DNA of 15,114 bases from an uncultured Lachnospiraceae bacterium (GCA_910586405.1 CAJUII010000048.1:1-15114); one strand, 5' to 3'. Numbered from the stretch's first letter, positions 1 through 6,901 are shown. Notes: generated by a model not told the origin, from the letters alone. A program made the numbers and translations.

Positions 1-58
1 CTCAGTTCTAGTATATGGAAAATTCGACAAGAACACAACCTGTTTTCATGAATTTACA

Positions 59-87
59 TTGTCATTTGTGTAGAAATCCTTTATTAT
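59..87 (+). promoter_or_regulatory. Probable SigA-type promoter for the YciI-like gene
   Basis: A -35-like TTGTCA (59-64) is followed after 17 bp by a -10-like TATTAT (82-87), which predicts a start of transcription near 94 and a leader of about 40 nt. A TATAAT also occurs at 88-93, but it lies 23 bp from the -35, so the first pairing is preferred. The AT-rich upstream DNA (1-58) shows nothing else I can name. Confidence 0.45.
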
Positions 88-132
88 TATAATTACCAAT
101 ACAACAGTTTGAAAAAATTTGGAGGTGCGTAC

Positions 133-432
133 ATGGAGAAATGGTTATATGTGATGACAATCAAAAAAAGCAAGACCTACAACAAGATGACGAAAGCGGT
201 CGTAGAAAAGCATGTGGAAAATTTAAGACAATTGGATGCCGACGGCAAAATTGAGCTTTGCGGTCCTTTCAAGGGCTATCCCGGCGTCGCCGGCATGGTT
301 ATTTTCAAGACGCAGAGCTATGAGGAAGCAGATGCCCTGTGCAAGCTAGAACCGCTTGTCGTAGGAGGCTTCGCGACATATACGCTCGCAGCCTTGCAGG
401 TGGCTGACAAAGAGAATAATTATTTGCTGTAA
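133..432 (+). CDS. YciI-like domain protein (YCII superfamily)
   Basis: This 99-residue protein matches the small YciI/YCII fold (a ferredoxin-like alpha-beta domain). The pattern is a beta strand at the N-terminus, H27-x-x-x-L, a D-G-K-x-x-x-x-GP turn (about 37-45), a G-x-V-I-F strand, and S-Y-E-E-A-D before L-E-P-L and a final strand. Family members are proposed to act as small enzymes or as accessory domains. The conserved His is retained, but the usual D-P-F is E-P-L here, so catalytic activity is not assured. The start at 133 is chosen because GGAGGTG (121-127) sits 5 nt upstream; an in-frame TTG at 109 is less likely because it lies upstream of this ribosome binding site. It appears monocistronic and faces the antiporter gene. 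No function can be deduced from neighbours. Confidence 0.8.
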   Translation: MEKWLYVMTIKKSKTYNKMTKAVVEKHVENLRQLDADGKIELCGPFKGYPGVAGMVIFKTQSYEEADALCKLEPLVVGGFATYTLAALQVADKENNYLL

Positions 433-483
433 TAAGGTTTTGAGAGCCGTTATTTCATCTTAACGTGCTTTGTACAATAAAAA

Positions 484-502
484 TCCCCGACTATGTCGGG
501 GA
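484..502 (-). terminator. Intrinsic terminator of the antiporter gene, containing its stop codon
   Basis: CCCCGAC (485-491) pairs with GTCGGGG (495-501) around a 3-nt loop, with T484-A502 closing the stem. Read leftward the stem is followed by ATTTTTATTG, a good U-tract. The antiporter stop codon (491-493) lies in the top of the stem and loop. Read rightward there is no immediate T run, so it would serve the upstream YciI-like gene only weakly. Confidence 0.8.
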
Positions 503-1672
503 AACTGTATCTTTTGAATATAATATTTTCAGTATAATTGGCGTTGATATAGAAGACACTATGATCAAAAAGATTACCGAAGTAAAATATACTGGTGTCA
601 ACAGACCAGCTGTTAACCCCTTTTGTGCTACGATCAATGCAACTTCTCCTCTTGTCATCATTCCTACGCCAATCTTGAACGAATCTAATCCGTTAAATTT
701 ACACAGATGTGCCATCACCCCACAACCAACAACCTTTGAAATTAATCCAACTGCAACAAAAGCTATCGAGAAAACCAGGATGTTCATCGTCACACTTTCC
801 ACATTGGTTTTCAGACCAATACTTGCAAAAAAGACCGGACCGAACAACATATACGAGTTTGTATCCATTTTGGCTGCTATATACTCAGAGTCGCGAATTG
901 AGCAGAGAATGATTCCCGCCACATAGGCACCTGTGATATCCGCAATACCAAAATATTTCTCTGCTATGTACGCCATGGCAAAACAAAGCGCGAGCCCCAT
1001 AATCGGAATACGTCTTGTATGCGGATATTTGTTGTCCACATACTGAAATATTTTATAACAGATGAATCCAACGACAATGGCAAACACAAAAAATAAAACG
1101 GTATTGATCAGCACTGTCATGGGTTGAGATTCTGGATTCTTAAAACCGATCACAAAGGTTAATACAATAATGCCTATAATGTCATCAATAATTGCTGCAC
1201 TTAATATAGTGGTTCCGACCTTACCCTTTAATTTCCCCATTTCTTTTAGGGATTCCACCGTAATGCTCACGGAAGTTGCCGTCAGGATGGTTCCGACAAA
1301 GACCGCCTTGTAAAACTCCTCTGATCCCCATGGAGCAACACCGTAAAATGCCATATACAGGAGCGCGCCGCATATCAACGGAATAAATACACCTGAACAG
1401 GCAATCAGCGCAGCGATTGGCCCTGTCTTCATCAAATCCTTTAAGTCTGTTTCAAGTCCTGCCGAAAACATCAGCAGTACCACACCAATCTCAGCGAGCT
1501 GTATCAGAAAATCTGACTGTTCCACCCACCCCAAAAGACTTGGTCCAATCAAAAGTCCTGCAATAATCTCACCCACTACCTGTGGCGCTTTGCATTTCCT
1601 TGCTGCTATTCCGCATACTTTCGCAGCAACAAGAATAATCGCCAGATTCTTAAACATGAAATACGATTCCAT
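491..1672 (-). CDS. Cation:proton antiporter, CPA2 (Kef/NapA-like) membrane domain only
   Basis: The 393-residue product is an integral membrane protein with about 11-13 hydrophobic segments, typical of the Na+/H+ exchanger (CPA2) fold. Diagnostic signatures are P-Q-V-V-G-E-I-I-A-G-L-L-I-G-P-S-L-L-G (30-48), the T-A-T-S-V-S stretch of the unwound helix (131-136), and the ion-binding pair D163-D164 in A-I-I-D-D-I-I-G. The paired aspartates suggest electrogenic Na+(or K+)/H+ exchange, by analogy with NapA-type proteins. The protein ends soon after the last helix and has no C-terminal TrkA-N/RCK domain, so it is not a full KefB/KefC channel. ATG at 1672 has GAGGGGG 7 nt upstream; an alternative ATG lies 5 codons in. 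It is transcribed alone, divergently from tyrS. The ion specificity is inference. Confidence 0.9.
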   Translation of the reverse strand: MESYFMFKNLAIILVAAKVCGIAARKCKAPQVVGEIIAGLLIGPSLLGWVEQSDFLIQLAEIGVVLLMFSAGLETDLKDLMKTGPIAALIACSGVFIPLICGALLYMAFYGVAPWGSEEFYKAVFVGTILTATSVSITVESLKEMGKLKGKVGTTILSAAIIDDIIGIIVLTFVIGFKNPESQPMTVLINTVLFFVFAIVVGFICYKIFQYVDNKYPHTRRIPIMGLALCFAMAYIAEKYFGIADITGAYVAGIILCSIRDSEYIAAKMDTNSYMLFGPVFFASIGLKTNVESVTMNILVFSIAFVAVGLISKVVGCGVMAHLCKFNGLDSFKIGVGMMTRGEVALIVAQKGLTAGLLTPVYFTSVIFLIIVSSISTPIILKILYSKDTVSPT

Positions 1673-1725
1673 ACTGTTTCCCCCTCTTTCGTAATATACT
1701 ATTCATCGTATTCTCTTTCGTCTAC

Positions 1726-1754
1726 ATTATAGCCTCTTACACATACAAAATCAA
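1726..1754 (-). promoter_or_regulatory. SigA-type promoter of the antiporter gene
   Basis: On the minus strand TTGATT (1754-1749), a 17-bp spacer, and a perfect TATAAT (1731-1726) predict a start near 1719 and a leader of about 47 nt ending in the GAGGGGG ribosome binding site. The -35 is 11 bp from the -35 of the divergent tyrS promoter. Confidence 0.75.
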
Positions 1755-1765
1755 TATTTTTTTCA

Positions 1766-1794
1766 TTGACAAAAGACAATTCAACCGTTATAAT
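1766..1794 (+). promoter_or_regulatory. Consensus SigA promoter of the tyrS T-box transcript
   Basis: TTGACA (1766-1771), a spacer of exactly 17 bp, and TATAAT (1789-1794) match the full vegetative consensus. The predicted start, near 1801, falls just before the first pairing region of the T-box leader. Such a strong promoter fits control by premature termination rather than by initiation. Confidence 0.88.
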
Positions 1795-1800
1795 CATGAA

Positions 1801-2125
1801 TATCGATAAAGGCTGTGAAAAGAATAAGTAGCTTTTATGGGAACTTACAGAAAGCTGCCGGTTGATGAGAGGCGCAAGGAAACATAAAAGGGAATACCTC
1901 TTGGAGCTGCACACCGAAATTCGCATATATGCAAAAGTAGATTGTGACGGGAACCCCGAACGTTATATCGGGAGGAGTATCGGAAATTAGAAACTGTTTG
2001 ATTTCCCGTACTTGCTGAGGCATAGAGCGTGAGCTCTATGTAAAAAAAGGTGGTAACACGTGGTATATTTATATGATCTGTACCTCGTCCTTTGGATTTA
2101 TATTATTCAGGGGGCGAGTTTTTTG
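1801..2125 (+). promoter_or_regulatory. Tyrosine T-box riboswitch (tRNA-Tyr sensing leader)
   Basis: This leader senses uncharged tRNA-Tyr and permits tyrS transcription when tyrosine charging is low. Visible parts are the Stem I K-turn-like CAGAAAG and GATGAGA elements (around 1850-1870), and the specifier region GGAATACCTC followed by TTGGAGCTGC. These place a UAC tyrosine codon at 1895-1897. The T-box AGGTGGTAACACG is at 2048-2060, with the UGGU bulge (2051-2054); its last U can pair with the A73 discriminator of tRNA-Tyr. The antiterminator would pair AAAGG (2046-2050) with CCTTT (2089-2093) and ACG (2058-2060) with CGT (2086-2088). The competing terminator uses 2084-2093 with 2109-2118, followed by six T (2119-2124). 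The two folds share 2086-2093 and exclude each other. Confidence 0.95.
2084..2124 (+). terminator. T-box-regulated intrinsic terminator upstream of tyrS
   Basis: CTCGTCCTTT (2084-2093) pairs with AGGGGGCGAG (2109-2118), including several G-U pairs, and is followed by TTTTTT. Formation is blocked when the antiterminator captures 2086-2093. A TTG at 2092 inside this stem opens a longer reading frame, but it has no ribosome binding site and is not the tyrS start. Confidence 0.88.
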
Positions 2126-2169
2126 TTTGCAACTTCTCTCCCCCGCTCATCATGAAAGGAGATTCAACG

Positions 2170-3390
2170 ATGCAATTGTACGATGAATTAGTGGCAAGAG
2201 GACTCATTGCCCAAGTAACAAACGAAAATGAGATCAAAGAACTCATTAACGCTGGTAAAGCCGTGTTTTATATTGGTTTTGATCCGACAGCAGACAGTCT
2301 TCATGTAGGACATTTTATGGCACTTTGTCTGATGAAACGTCTTCAGATGGGAGGCAACAAACCAATTGCCCTGATTGGCGGCGGCACAGCGATGATCGGA
2401 GACCCCTCCGGCAAAACTGATCTGCGCAAGATGATGACAACAGAAACCATTCAGCACAATGTTGATTGTTTTAAGAAACAGATGAGTAAATTTATTGAAT
2501 TTGGTGAGGACAAAGCTATGCTGGTCAACAATGCAGACTGGCTTCTGGATCTCAACTATATGAACGTACTGCGTGAAATCGGACCACATTTTTCTGTAAA
2601 TCGTATGCTGGCAGCAGAATGCTATAAGCAGCGTATGGAAAAAGGGCTCACCTTTTTAGAGTTTAATTACATGATCATGCAAAGTTTTGATTTCTACACA
2701 CTGTTCCAGAAATACGGATGCAATATGCAATTCGGCGGAGATGACCAATGGAGTAATATGCTCGGCGGCACGGAGCTGATCCGTAGAAAACTTGGCAAGG
2801 ATGCACATGCAATGACAATCAATTTGCTGCTCAATTCCGAAGGTAAGAAAATGGGCAAGACAGAATCCGGTGCCGTGTGGCTTGATGCAGAAAAAACATC
2901 ACCCTATGAATTTTTCCAGTACTGGAGAAACGTCTCGGATGCAGATGTAATCAAGTGCCTCAAAATGCTCACCTTCCTTCCTCTGGAAGAAATCGAAACA
3001 ATGGAAGGCTGGGAGGGCAGCGAACTCAATAAAGCAAAAGAAATCCTAGCCTTTGAATTGACACAACTGGTACACGGCACCGACGAAGCGCACAAGGCAA
3101 AGGAGGCCGCTGCTGCGTTGTTTGCAGGCGGTGCAAACTCAGATAATATGCCAAAGACCGTACTCTGCGATGACAACTTCACAGACGGATCGATTGACAT
3201 TCTGACACTGCTTGTAACTGCGGGAATGACTGCGTCAAAGTCAGAAGCCAGACGTGCTGTAGAACAAGGCGGCGTCTCTGTAAATGGCGATAAAGTTACG
3301 GATACAAAAATGGTATATTCAAAGGAAGTTTTTGCAGAGGAATTTATCATTAAAAAAGGAAAAAAGAGTTTCCAAAAAATCTGTTTATAA
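2170..3390 (+). CDS. tyrS: Tyrosyl-tRNA synthetase
   Basis: The 406-residue protein charges tRNA-Tyr with tyrosine in the cytoplasm and has the usual length for bacterial TyrRS. Class I signatures are H-V-G-H (45-48) as the HIGH motif and K-M-G-K-T (227-231) as the KMSKS motif. The tyrosine pocket motif Y-x-x-x-Q-x-x-D is at 167-174 and Q-F-G-G-D-D-Q-W is at 187-194. A C-terminal S4 RNA-binding domain covers about 345-400, with S-K-S-E-A-R-R-A-V and G-G-V-S-V-N-G. The ATG at 2170 is chosen because AAAGGAG (2155-2161) lies 8 nt before it and the protein then begins like other TyrRS. It is controlled by the T-box leader directly upstream, and its transcript most likely continues into the next gene, 11 nt away. 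Confidence 0.97.
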   Translation: MQLYDELVARGLIAQVTNENEIKELINAGKAVFYIGFDPTADSLHVGHFMALCLMKRLQMGGNKPIALIGGGTAMIGDPSGKTDLRKMMTTETIQHNVDCFKKQMSKFIEFGEDKAMLVNNADWLLDLNYMNVLREIGPHFSVNRMLAAECYKQRMEKGLTFLEFNYMIMQSFDFYTLFQKYGCNMQFGGDDQWSNMLGGTELIRRKLGKDAHAMTINLLLNSEGKKMGKTESGAVWLDAEKTSPYEFFQYWRNVSDADVIKCLKMLTFLPLEEIETMEGWEGSELNKAKEILAFELTQLVHGTDEAHKAKEAAAALFAGGANSDNMPKTVLCDDNFTDGSIDILTLLVTAGMTASKSEARRAVEQGGVSVNGDKVTDTKMVYSKEVFAEEFIIKKGKKSFQKICL

Positions 3391-3401
3391 TTAGGTCTTA
3401 T

Positions 3402-4199
3402 ATGATGAAAGGTGTGTTTGAGGCAACCAAGAAAGATGGTACTGTTTATTATCGTGCTTCCATAACCTATAAAAGAAAGCATATCAGCCTCGGCGGATTC
3501 GATACCATGTCCCGGGCAAATGCTGCCTACCTTGAAGCCGACAGAATTTTAAATCGTGACCATCTGGGGATCTATCAATACAGGGATACTTCCCCGCTGC
3601 CATTTGAAAAGTGGGTCATTATCATCAATTTTCGAGATAATGGTATTTATTTTGGCACGCCAATTTATGCGCGTTCTAAATTTTTTTACTATTATCTGTC
3701 GCCTACCGATGTGCTAAAATTTGATATTGATGACCTGTTTTACTACTCTTCACGCAAGATCATGAAACGAGATGGTCATCTCTTTGTCGCAGACTACGGG
3801 ATGCAGGTAAATATCCTAAATCGGTATGGTATTCGAAATTTTGCTGTTGCAGGCAAGGATTATCTATTTCTAAATGACGATGACTCAGATTTCCGACATG
3901 AAAACCTTGCAATCATCAATCGCTATCAGGGCGTTTCCGAAGTTATGTACAAAGGAAAAAAAAGATACCGGGCACGCATTAACGTGCCCGGATATTATAT
4001 CGTTGGTTACTATCACAGTGAGATCGACGCAGCGATTGCCTACAACAAAGCAATTGATATTTTGAGAAAAAATGGTGTCAAAAAAAACTATGCACCAAAC
4101 TATATTGAAGGACTTTCTCCATCAGCATACGCCGATATTTACTCCCATCTTAAAATATCAGACAAAATTCTAAATTATCACAACAAAAAAGAGCCTTGA
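3402..4199 (+). CDS. Uncharacterised protein with two AP2-like domains flanking an HNH-like relic
   Basis: The function is unknown. Residues 3-50 look like an AP2-type DNA-binding unit: a beta sheet with Y-Y-R-A-S-I and H-I-S-L-G-G-F-D-T, then an alanine-rich helix ending in A-A-Y-L-E-A. A second copy at about 176-222 has Y-R-A-R-I, Y-Y-I-V-G-Y-Y, and A-A-I-A-Y-N-K-A. Between them, at about 120-177, K-R-D-G, R-Y-G-I and D-x-x-D-F-R-H-E-N-L-A-I-I-N resemble the HNH fold of AP2-containing homing-type endonucleases. There the usual pattern is H-x-N/D-G-...-N-R-x-x-N-L-R-I-V. The catalytic His pair is not evident, so I infer a non-cleaving DNA-binding protein. Residues 62-115 match nothing I know. 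Two adjacent ATGs (3402, 3405) follow a weak AGGT; 3402 is used. No terminator separates it from tyrS, and its last codons are inside the terminator. Confidence 0.72.
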   Translation: MMKGVFEATKKDGTVYYRASITYKRKHISLGGFDTMSRANAAYLEADRILNRDHLGIYQYRDTSPLPFEKWVIIINFRDNGIYFGTPIYARSKFFYYYLSPTDVLKFDIDDLFYYSSRKIMKRDGHLFVADYGMQVNILNRYGIRNFAVAGKDYLFLNDDDSDFRHENLAIINRYQGVSEVMYKGKKRYRARINVPGYYIVGYYHSEIDAAIAYNKAIDILRKNGVKKNYAPNYIEGLSPSAYADIYSHLKISDKILNYHNKKEP

Positions 4200-4219
4200 T
4201 ACAAGGCTCTTTTTTGTTG
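4181..4219. terminator. Strong bidirectional terminator between the tyrS unit and the GH25 gene
   Basis: A perfect 18-bp inverted repeat (4181-4198 and 4202-4219) has a 3-nt loop. Each arm has a GC-rich GAGCCTTG/CAAGGCTC top and an A6/T6 base, so a U-tract follows the stem in either direction. It serves the convergent AP2-like and GH25 genes. The TGA of the AP2-like gene (4197-4199) lies at the loop. Confidence 0.93.
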
Positions 4220-4228
4220 TGTTATCTA

Positions 4229-5545
4229 TTATTTTGCATAGTCCTTAAAACTCAGAATCATTGCAGCATCACTTTTTATACCTTTTATGCTGGCATCCGA
4301 ATCATACTGCCACATGCCAAACTCATACGGATACTCCGGCTCGTCACTGTCCTGTGCAAACCATACTTCATAGTCCTGCAAATCTTCCATATCCACCATT
4401 GTCAACAGCCACTCCTTATCGCCATAGATCATAGGTGTATAACCTGCATCCTCTACTCTGTTCATAAAAGCTTTGGCGATCTGCGTCCGCTCAGCCTGGT
4501 CTAGCGCCTCAATCCGCGCCATATCATCGTCAACATTTTCCATGACAAATGCAACTGGATACTTGATATTATAGCCTGATATAGCATCCATCAACTCATC
4601 GGCTTCCTCTCTTGCCTCTGATTTGTTGACCGCCTGTGAGCAGAAATATACACCTATGTCCAGCCCTGCCTTCTTCGCTGCTTTTAGATTATCCTCTAAA
4701 TTCACATCCGTCACAATATTTCCACTGCTGTAGCCTCGTGCACCAACCTTGATCATCACAAAATCGCATCCTGCACTTTTCAATTTGCTAAAATCCACTT
4801 CCCCCTGATTTGCCGAGATGTCAACGCCGCATTTGGATACAATCTTGCCATCTTCACGATAATTCATTAAAGGTTTCTCGTAGGTCAGATTTTTAAAATC
4901 ATATTTGTTTTGGGGTATATCCTCATTGATCTCCACCCATTCTTTGGTCCCATCCGAGTGCTTGACCTGAATACTCTGCTCGTCGTCGTCCTCTTCTTCC
5001 TCATCCTCCTCTTTGTCATCTTTGTCTGACTTTTCCTTATCCGTATCGCTGTCGCTCTTCTGATCGCCGTTCAAATCTTCCTTGTTGGTCATATCATATA
5101 CAGACGTCTTTCCATTTGACAGTTCATCGGCTGTCTGGGACTGACTTGTGCCCGAAGAACTTGCAGAACCGTCAATCACAGTCTCGCCTGTTGTCTGATT
5201 TGTAACTGTGCCATTATTTTTGTTTGAGTTGGATGAATTTTTCTCCCTGCCAGTACTTGGCAGTTCCCAAATATCAAGATCATCGGATGTAAGCTTACTC
5301 TCGGCAATCACGCTCTCCGATGCATTTGCCTCCATCTTTTTGCTAGTCTCTGCTGCCTTTGCTTCCTTCTGCGCTACTGCCGCCGCATAGCCGCTTCCGT
5401 CCGATTTTGATTTCGACTGGTTTGCCCAGAACACCAATGCTGTCACTCCCAGTATCACAACAGACATGATCAACAGCATATATACATATGTAATCTTGGA
5501 ACCAGAGCTGTGTTCCTCCTCGTAATAATCATCGTGTAATTTCAT
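4229..5545 (-). CDS. Membrane-anchored GH25 muramidase-like protein with acidic linker
   Basis: This is a 438-residue protein. A short cytoplasmic tail (1-17) precedes one transmembrane anchor (about 18-41). A Ser/Asn/Thr-rich low-complexity region (about 45-150) and a very acidic stretch (about 155-190) follow. A GH25 (Cellosyl/lysozyme-type) TIM-barrel domain runs from about 238 to the end. GH25 enzymes cut the MurNAc-GlcNAc bond of peptidoglycan. Visible signatures are G-V-D-I-S-x-x-Q-G (D242), F-V-M-I-K-V-G-A-R-G, D-I-G-V-Y-F-C-S-Q-A, Y-P-V-A-F-V-M-E (E336) and M-W-Q-Y. At the family's D-x-E pair the sequence reads V-M-E, so the first acid is Val334. Activity is therefore uncertain. ATG at 5545 is chosen over 5569 because AGGGAGG sits 5 nt before it. 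The likely role is remodelling of the cell wall near the membrane. Confidence 0.85.
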   Translation of the reverse strand: MKLHDDYYEEEHSSGSKITYVYMLLIMSVVILGVTALVFWANQSKSKSDGSGYAAAVAQKEAKAAETSKKMEANASESVIAESKLTSDDLDIWELPSTGREKNSSNSNKNNGTVTNQTTGETVIDGSASSSGTSQSQTADELSNGKTSVYDMTNKEDLNGDQKSDSDTDKEKSDKDDKEEDEEEEDDDEQSIQVKHSDGTKEWVEINEDIPQNKYDFKNLTYEKPLMNYREDGKIVSKCGVDISANQGEVDFSKLKSAGCDFVMIKVGARGYSSGNIVTDVNLEDNLKAAKKAGLDIGVYFCSQAVNKSEAREEADELMDAISGYNIKYPVAFVMENVDDDMARIEALDQAERTQIAKAFMNRVEDAGYTPMIYGDKEWLLTMVDMEDLQDYEVWFAQDSDEPEYPYEFGMWQYDSDASIKGIKSDAAMILSFKDYAK

Positions 5546-5665
5546 ATAATCCTCCCTAATTCTTACCATTCCACTGCTATGTACCTGCCATTTACGTCAG
5601 CATTCCAGTTTTATCTGACTTTATATACGCAATATTTATATTTACATAATAAATTTACGAAGTTT

Positions 5666-5694
5666 ATTATAAAGCATTTTTTCCACAATTTCAA
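5666..5694 (-). promoter_or_regulatory. SigA-type promoter of the GH25 gene
   Basis: On the minus strand TTGAAA (5694-5689), a 17-bp spacer, and TATAAT (5671-5666) predict a start near 5659. The leader would be about 114 nt, longer than needed. A weak hairpin can be drawn between 5573-5576 and 5606-5609 with inner pairs, but it matches no riboswitch I know. In the remaining divergent gap (5695-5818) I found no convincing promoter for apbE. Confidence 0.7.
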
Positions 5695-5818
5695 TTATTT
5701 TCTGATATTTTATCAAATTTTATGAAACAATATAGCATCTCAACATAGCACTCTATATAATTTTGTAGTAAAATAACAAAATGAACGGTAAAAATACATT
5801 TTGAGGTTATTCTGTTAT

Positions 5819-6901
5819 ATGAAAAAAATATATTATTTCTGGATATTTTTGATGTGTACTACAATCCTGAGCGGCTGTCTTGGCAGTGCTGCCAAAAACA
5901 AAACGCCTATCTCTCAGACAGGCTTTGCCTTTGATACTGTCATCACCATCACACTCTATGATAACACTAATACGGCGGTTTTAGACCACTGTCTTGCCCT
6001 CTGTGAGCAATATGAATCCCTCTTCAGTGCGACGTTGGAAGACTCTGAGGTATGGCAGATCAACCACGCAGGAGGACAGCCAACAGCAGTTTCCTACGAC
6101 ACGGCTTCCCTGATTCAGGCCGCACGGTATTACTGTGCGCAAACACAGGGAATACTTGACCTGACTTTGCGCCCAGTGGCAGAGGAATGGCAGATCTCTG
6201 AACAGATGAAACAGGCAGCATCCACAACAGACTATGAATTTTATATCCCTTCTGACAAGACACTTTCTGATCTTTTAAAGCATGTAAATTATAAGAATGT
6301 ACGAATTACAGATGAGGCCGGAACGGAGATGAACTATGACACCGCTCTTTCTAATGACACCAAATACTTTGTCTCACTCGCAGATGATCAAAGCGCTATT
6401 GATCTTGGCTTTATCGCCAAGGGCTATGTCGCAGATCATCTGAAAGCTTATCTTCTGTCAGAAGGTGTGACAAGCGGCATTATCAGTCTTGGTGGAAATA
6501 TCCTGCTGATCGGCTCCAAACCAAACGGTGCCCCCTTTAACGTGGGTATTCAGAAACCGTTCGGCGCAGTCAGCGAAGTCATCACTACCCTGCAAAAAAG
6601 CGAGACTTCTGTCGTCTCTTCGGGCTGCTATGAACGCTATTTTGTACTGGATGACATCAAAAAAGACAAGACAATCTATCATCACATCTTCGATGCGACG
6701 ACAGGTTATCCTGTCCAAAATGATCTTCTCAGCGTCACAATCCTTTCCGACTCCTCCTTGGAGGGAGATGCACTAAGCACTTATTGTTATATCTTAGGAC
6801 TTGAGCGAGGACTTGCATATATCCAAAGCCTTGAAACAGTGGATGCTGTTTTCGTGACGAAAGATTATGAAGTGATTCCTTCCTACACTGTATCCAAATG
6901 A
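5819..6901 (+). CDS. apbE: FAD:protein FMN transferase (ApbE family lipoprotein)
   Basis: ApbE enzymes move FMN from FAD onto a threonine of target flavoproteins such as Rnf/Nqr subunits or extracellular FMN-binding proteins. The 360-residue product starts with a lipoprotein signal: a hydrophobic run, then lipobox L-S-G-C with C20, which predicts anchoring outside the membrane. Family motifs are F-D-T-V-I-T-I-T near the mature N-terminus, D-L-G-F-I-A-K-G-Y (about 195-203), and I-I-S-L-G-G-N-I-L. These are followed by H-H-I-F-D-A-T-T-G-Y-P-V and a Mg-binding type G-D-A-L-S-T region. ATG at 5819 gives the clean signal peptide; GAGG (5803-5806) is 12 nt upstream, slightly far. TTG at 5801 would add six residues and lacks a site. 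No target flavoprotein gene is visible in this window. The 3' end overlaps tatD on the other strand. Confidence 0.9.
   Translation: MKKIYYFWIFLMCTTILSGCLGSAAKNKTPISQTGFAFDTVITITLYDNTNTAVLDHCLALCEQYESLFSATLEDSEVWQINHAGGQPTAVSYDTASLIQAARYYCAQTQGILDLTLRPVAEEWQISEQMKQAASTTDYEFYIPSDKTLSDLLKHVNYKNVRITDEAGTEMNYDTALSNDTKYFVSLADDQSAIDLGFIAKGYVADHLKAYLLSEGVTSGIISLGGNILLIGSKPNGAPFNVGIQKPFGAVSEVITTLQKSETSVVSSGCYERYFVLDDIKKDKTIYHHIFDATTGYPVQNDLLSVTILSDSSLEGDALSTYCYILGLERGLAYIQSLETVDAVFVTKDYEVIPSYTVSK

Noticed and set aside
23..29. TTCGACA, a perfect match to the reverse of the Spo0A box, upstream of the YciI-like gene.
   Set aside because: A 7-mer is expected about twice by chance in this window on both strands, and another copy lies inside a coding region near 11490. 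There is no supporting second box.
465..926. A 153-codon rightward reading frame across the antiporter gene.
   Set aside because: It is antisense to a clear membrane protein gene, has no recognisable domain and starts without a good ribosome binding site.
1699..2023. Leftward frames of 62-75 codons over the promoter and T-box region.
   Set aside because: They cross a highly structured leader on the other strand and the divergent promoters, and show no protein-like features.
2092..2169. An N-terminal extension of TyrRS starting at TTG 2092.
   Set aside because: The TTG lies within the T-box terminator stem and has no ribosome binding site. AAAGGAG before ATG 2170 and the normal TyrRS N-terminus decide the start.
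5703..5717. CTGAT-N5-ATCAA inverted repeat resembling an FNR/CRP-type operator before apbE.
   Set aside because: The spacing is one base longer than the FNR consensus, the DNA is very AT-rich, and no promoter for apbE can be placed beside it.
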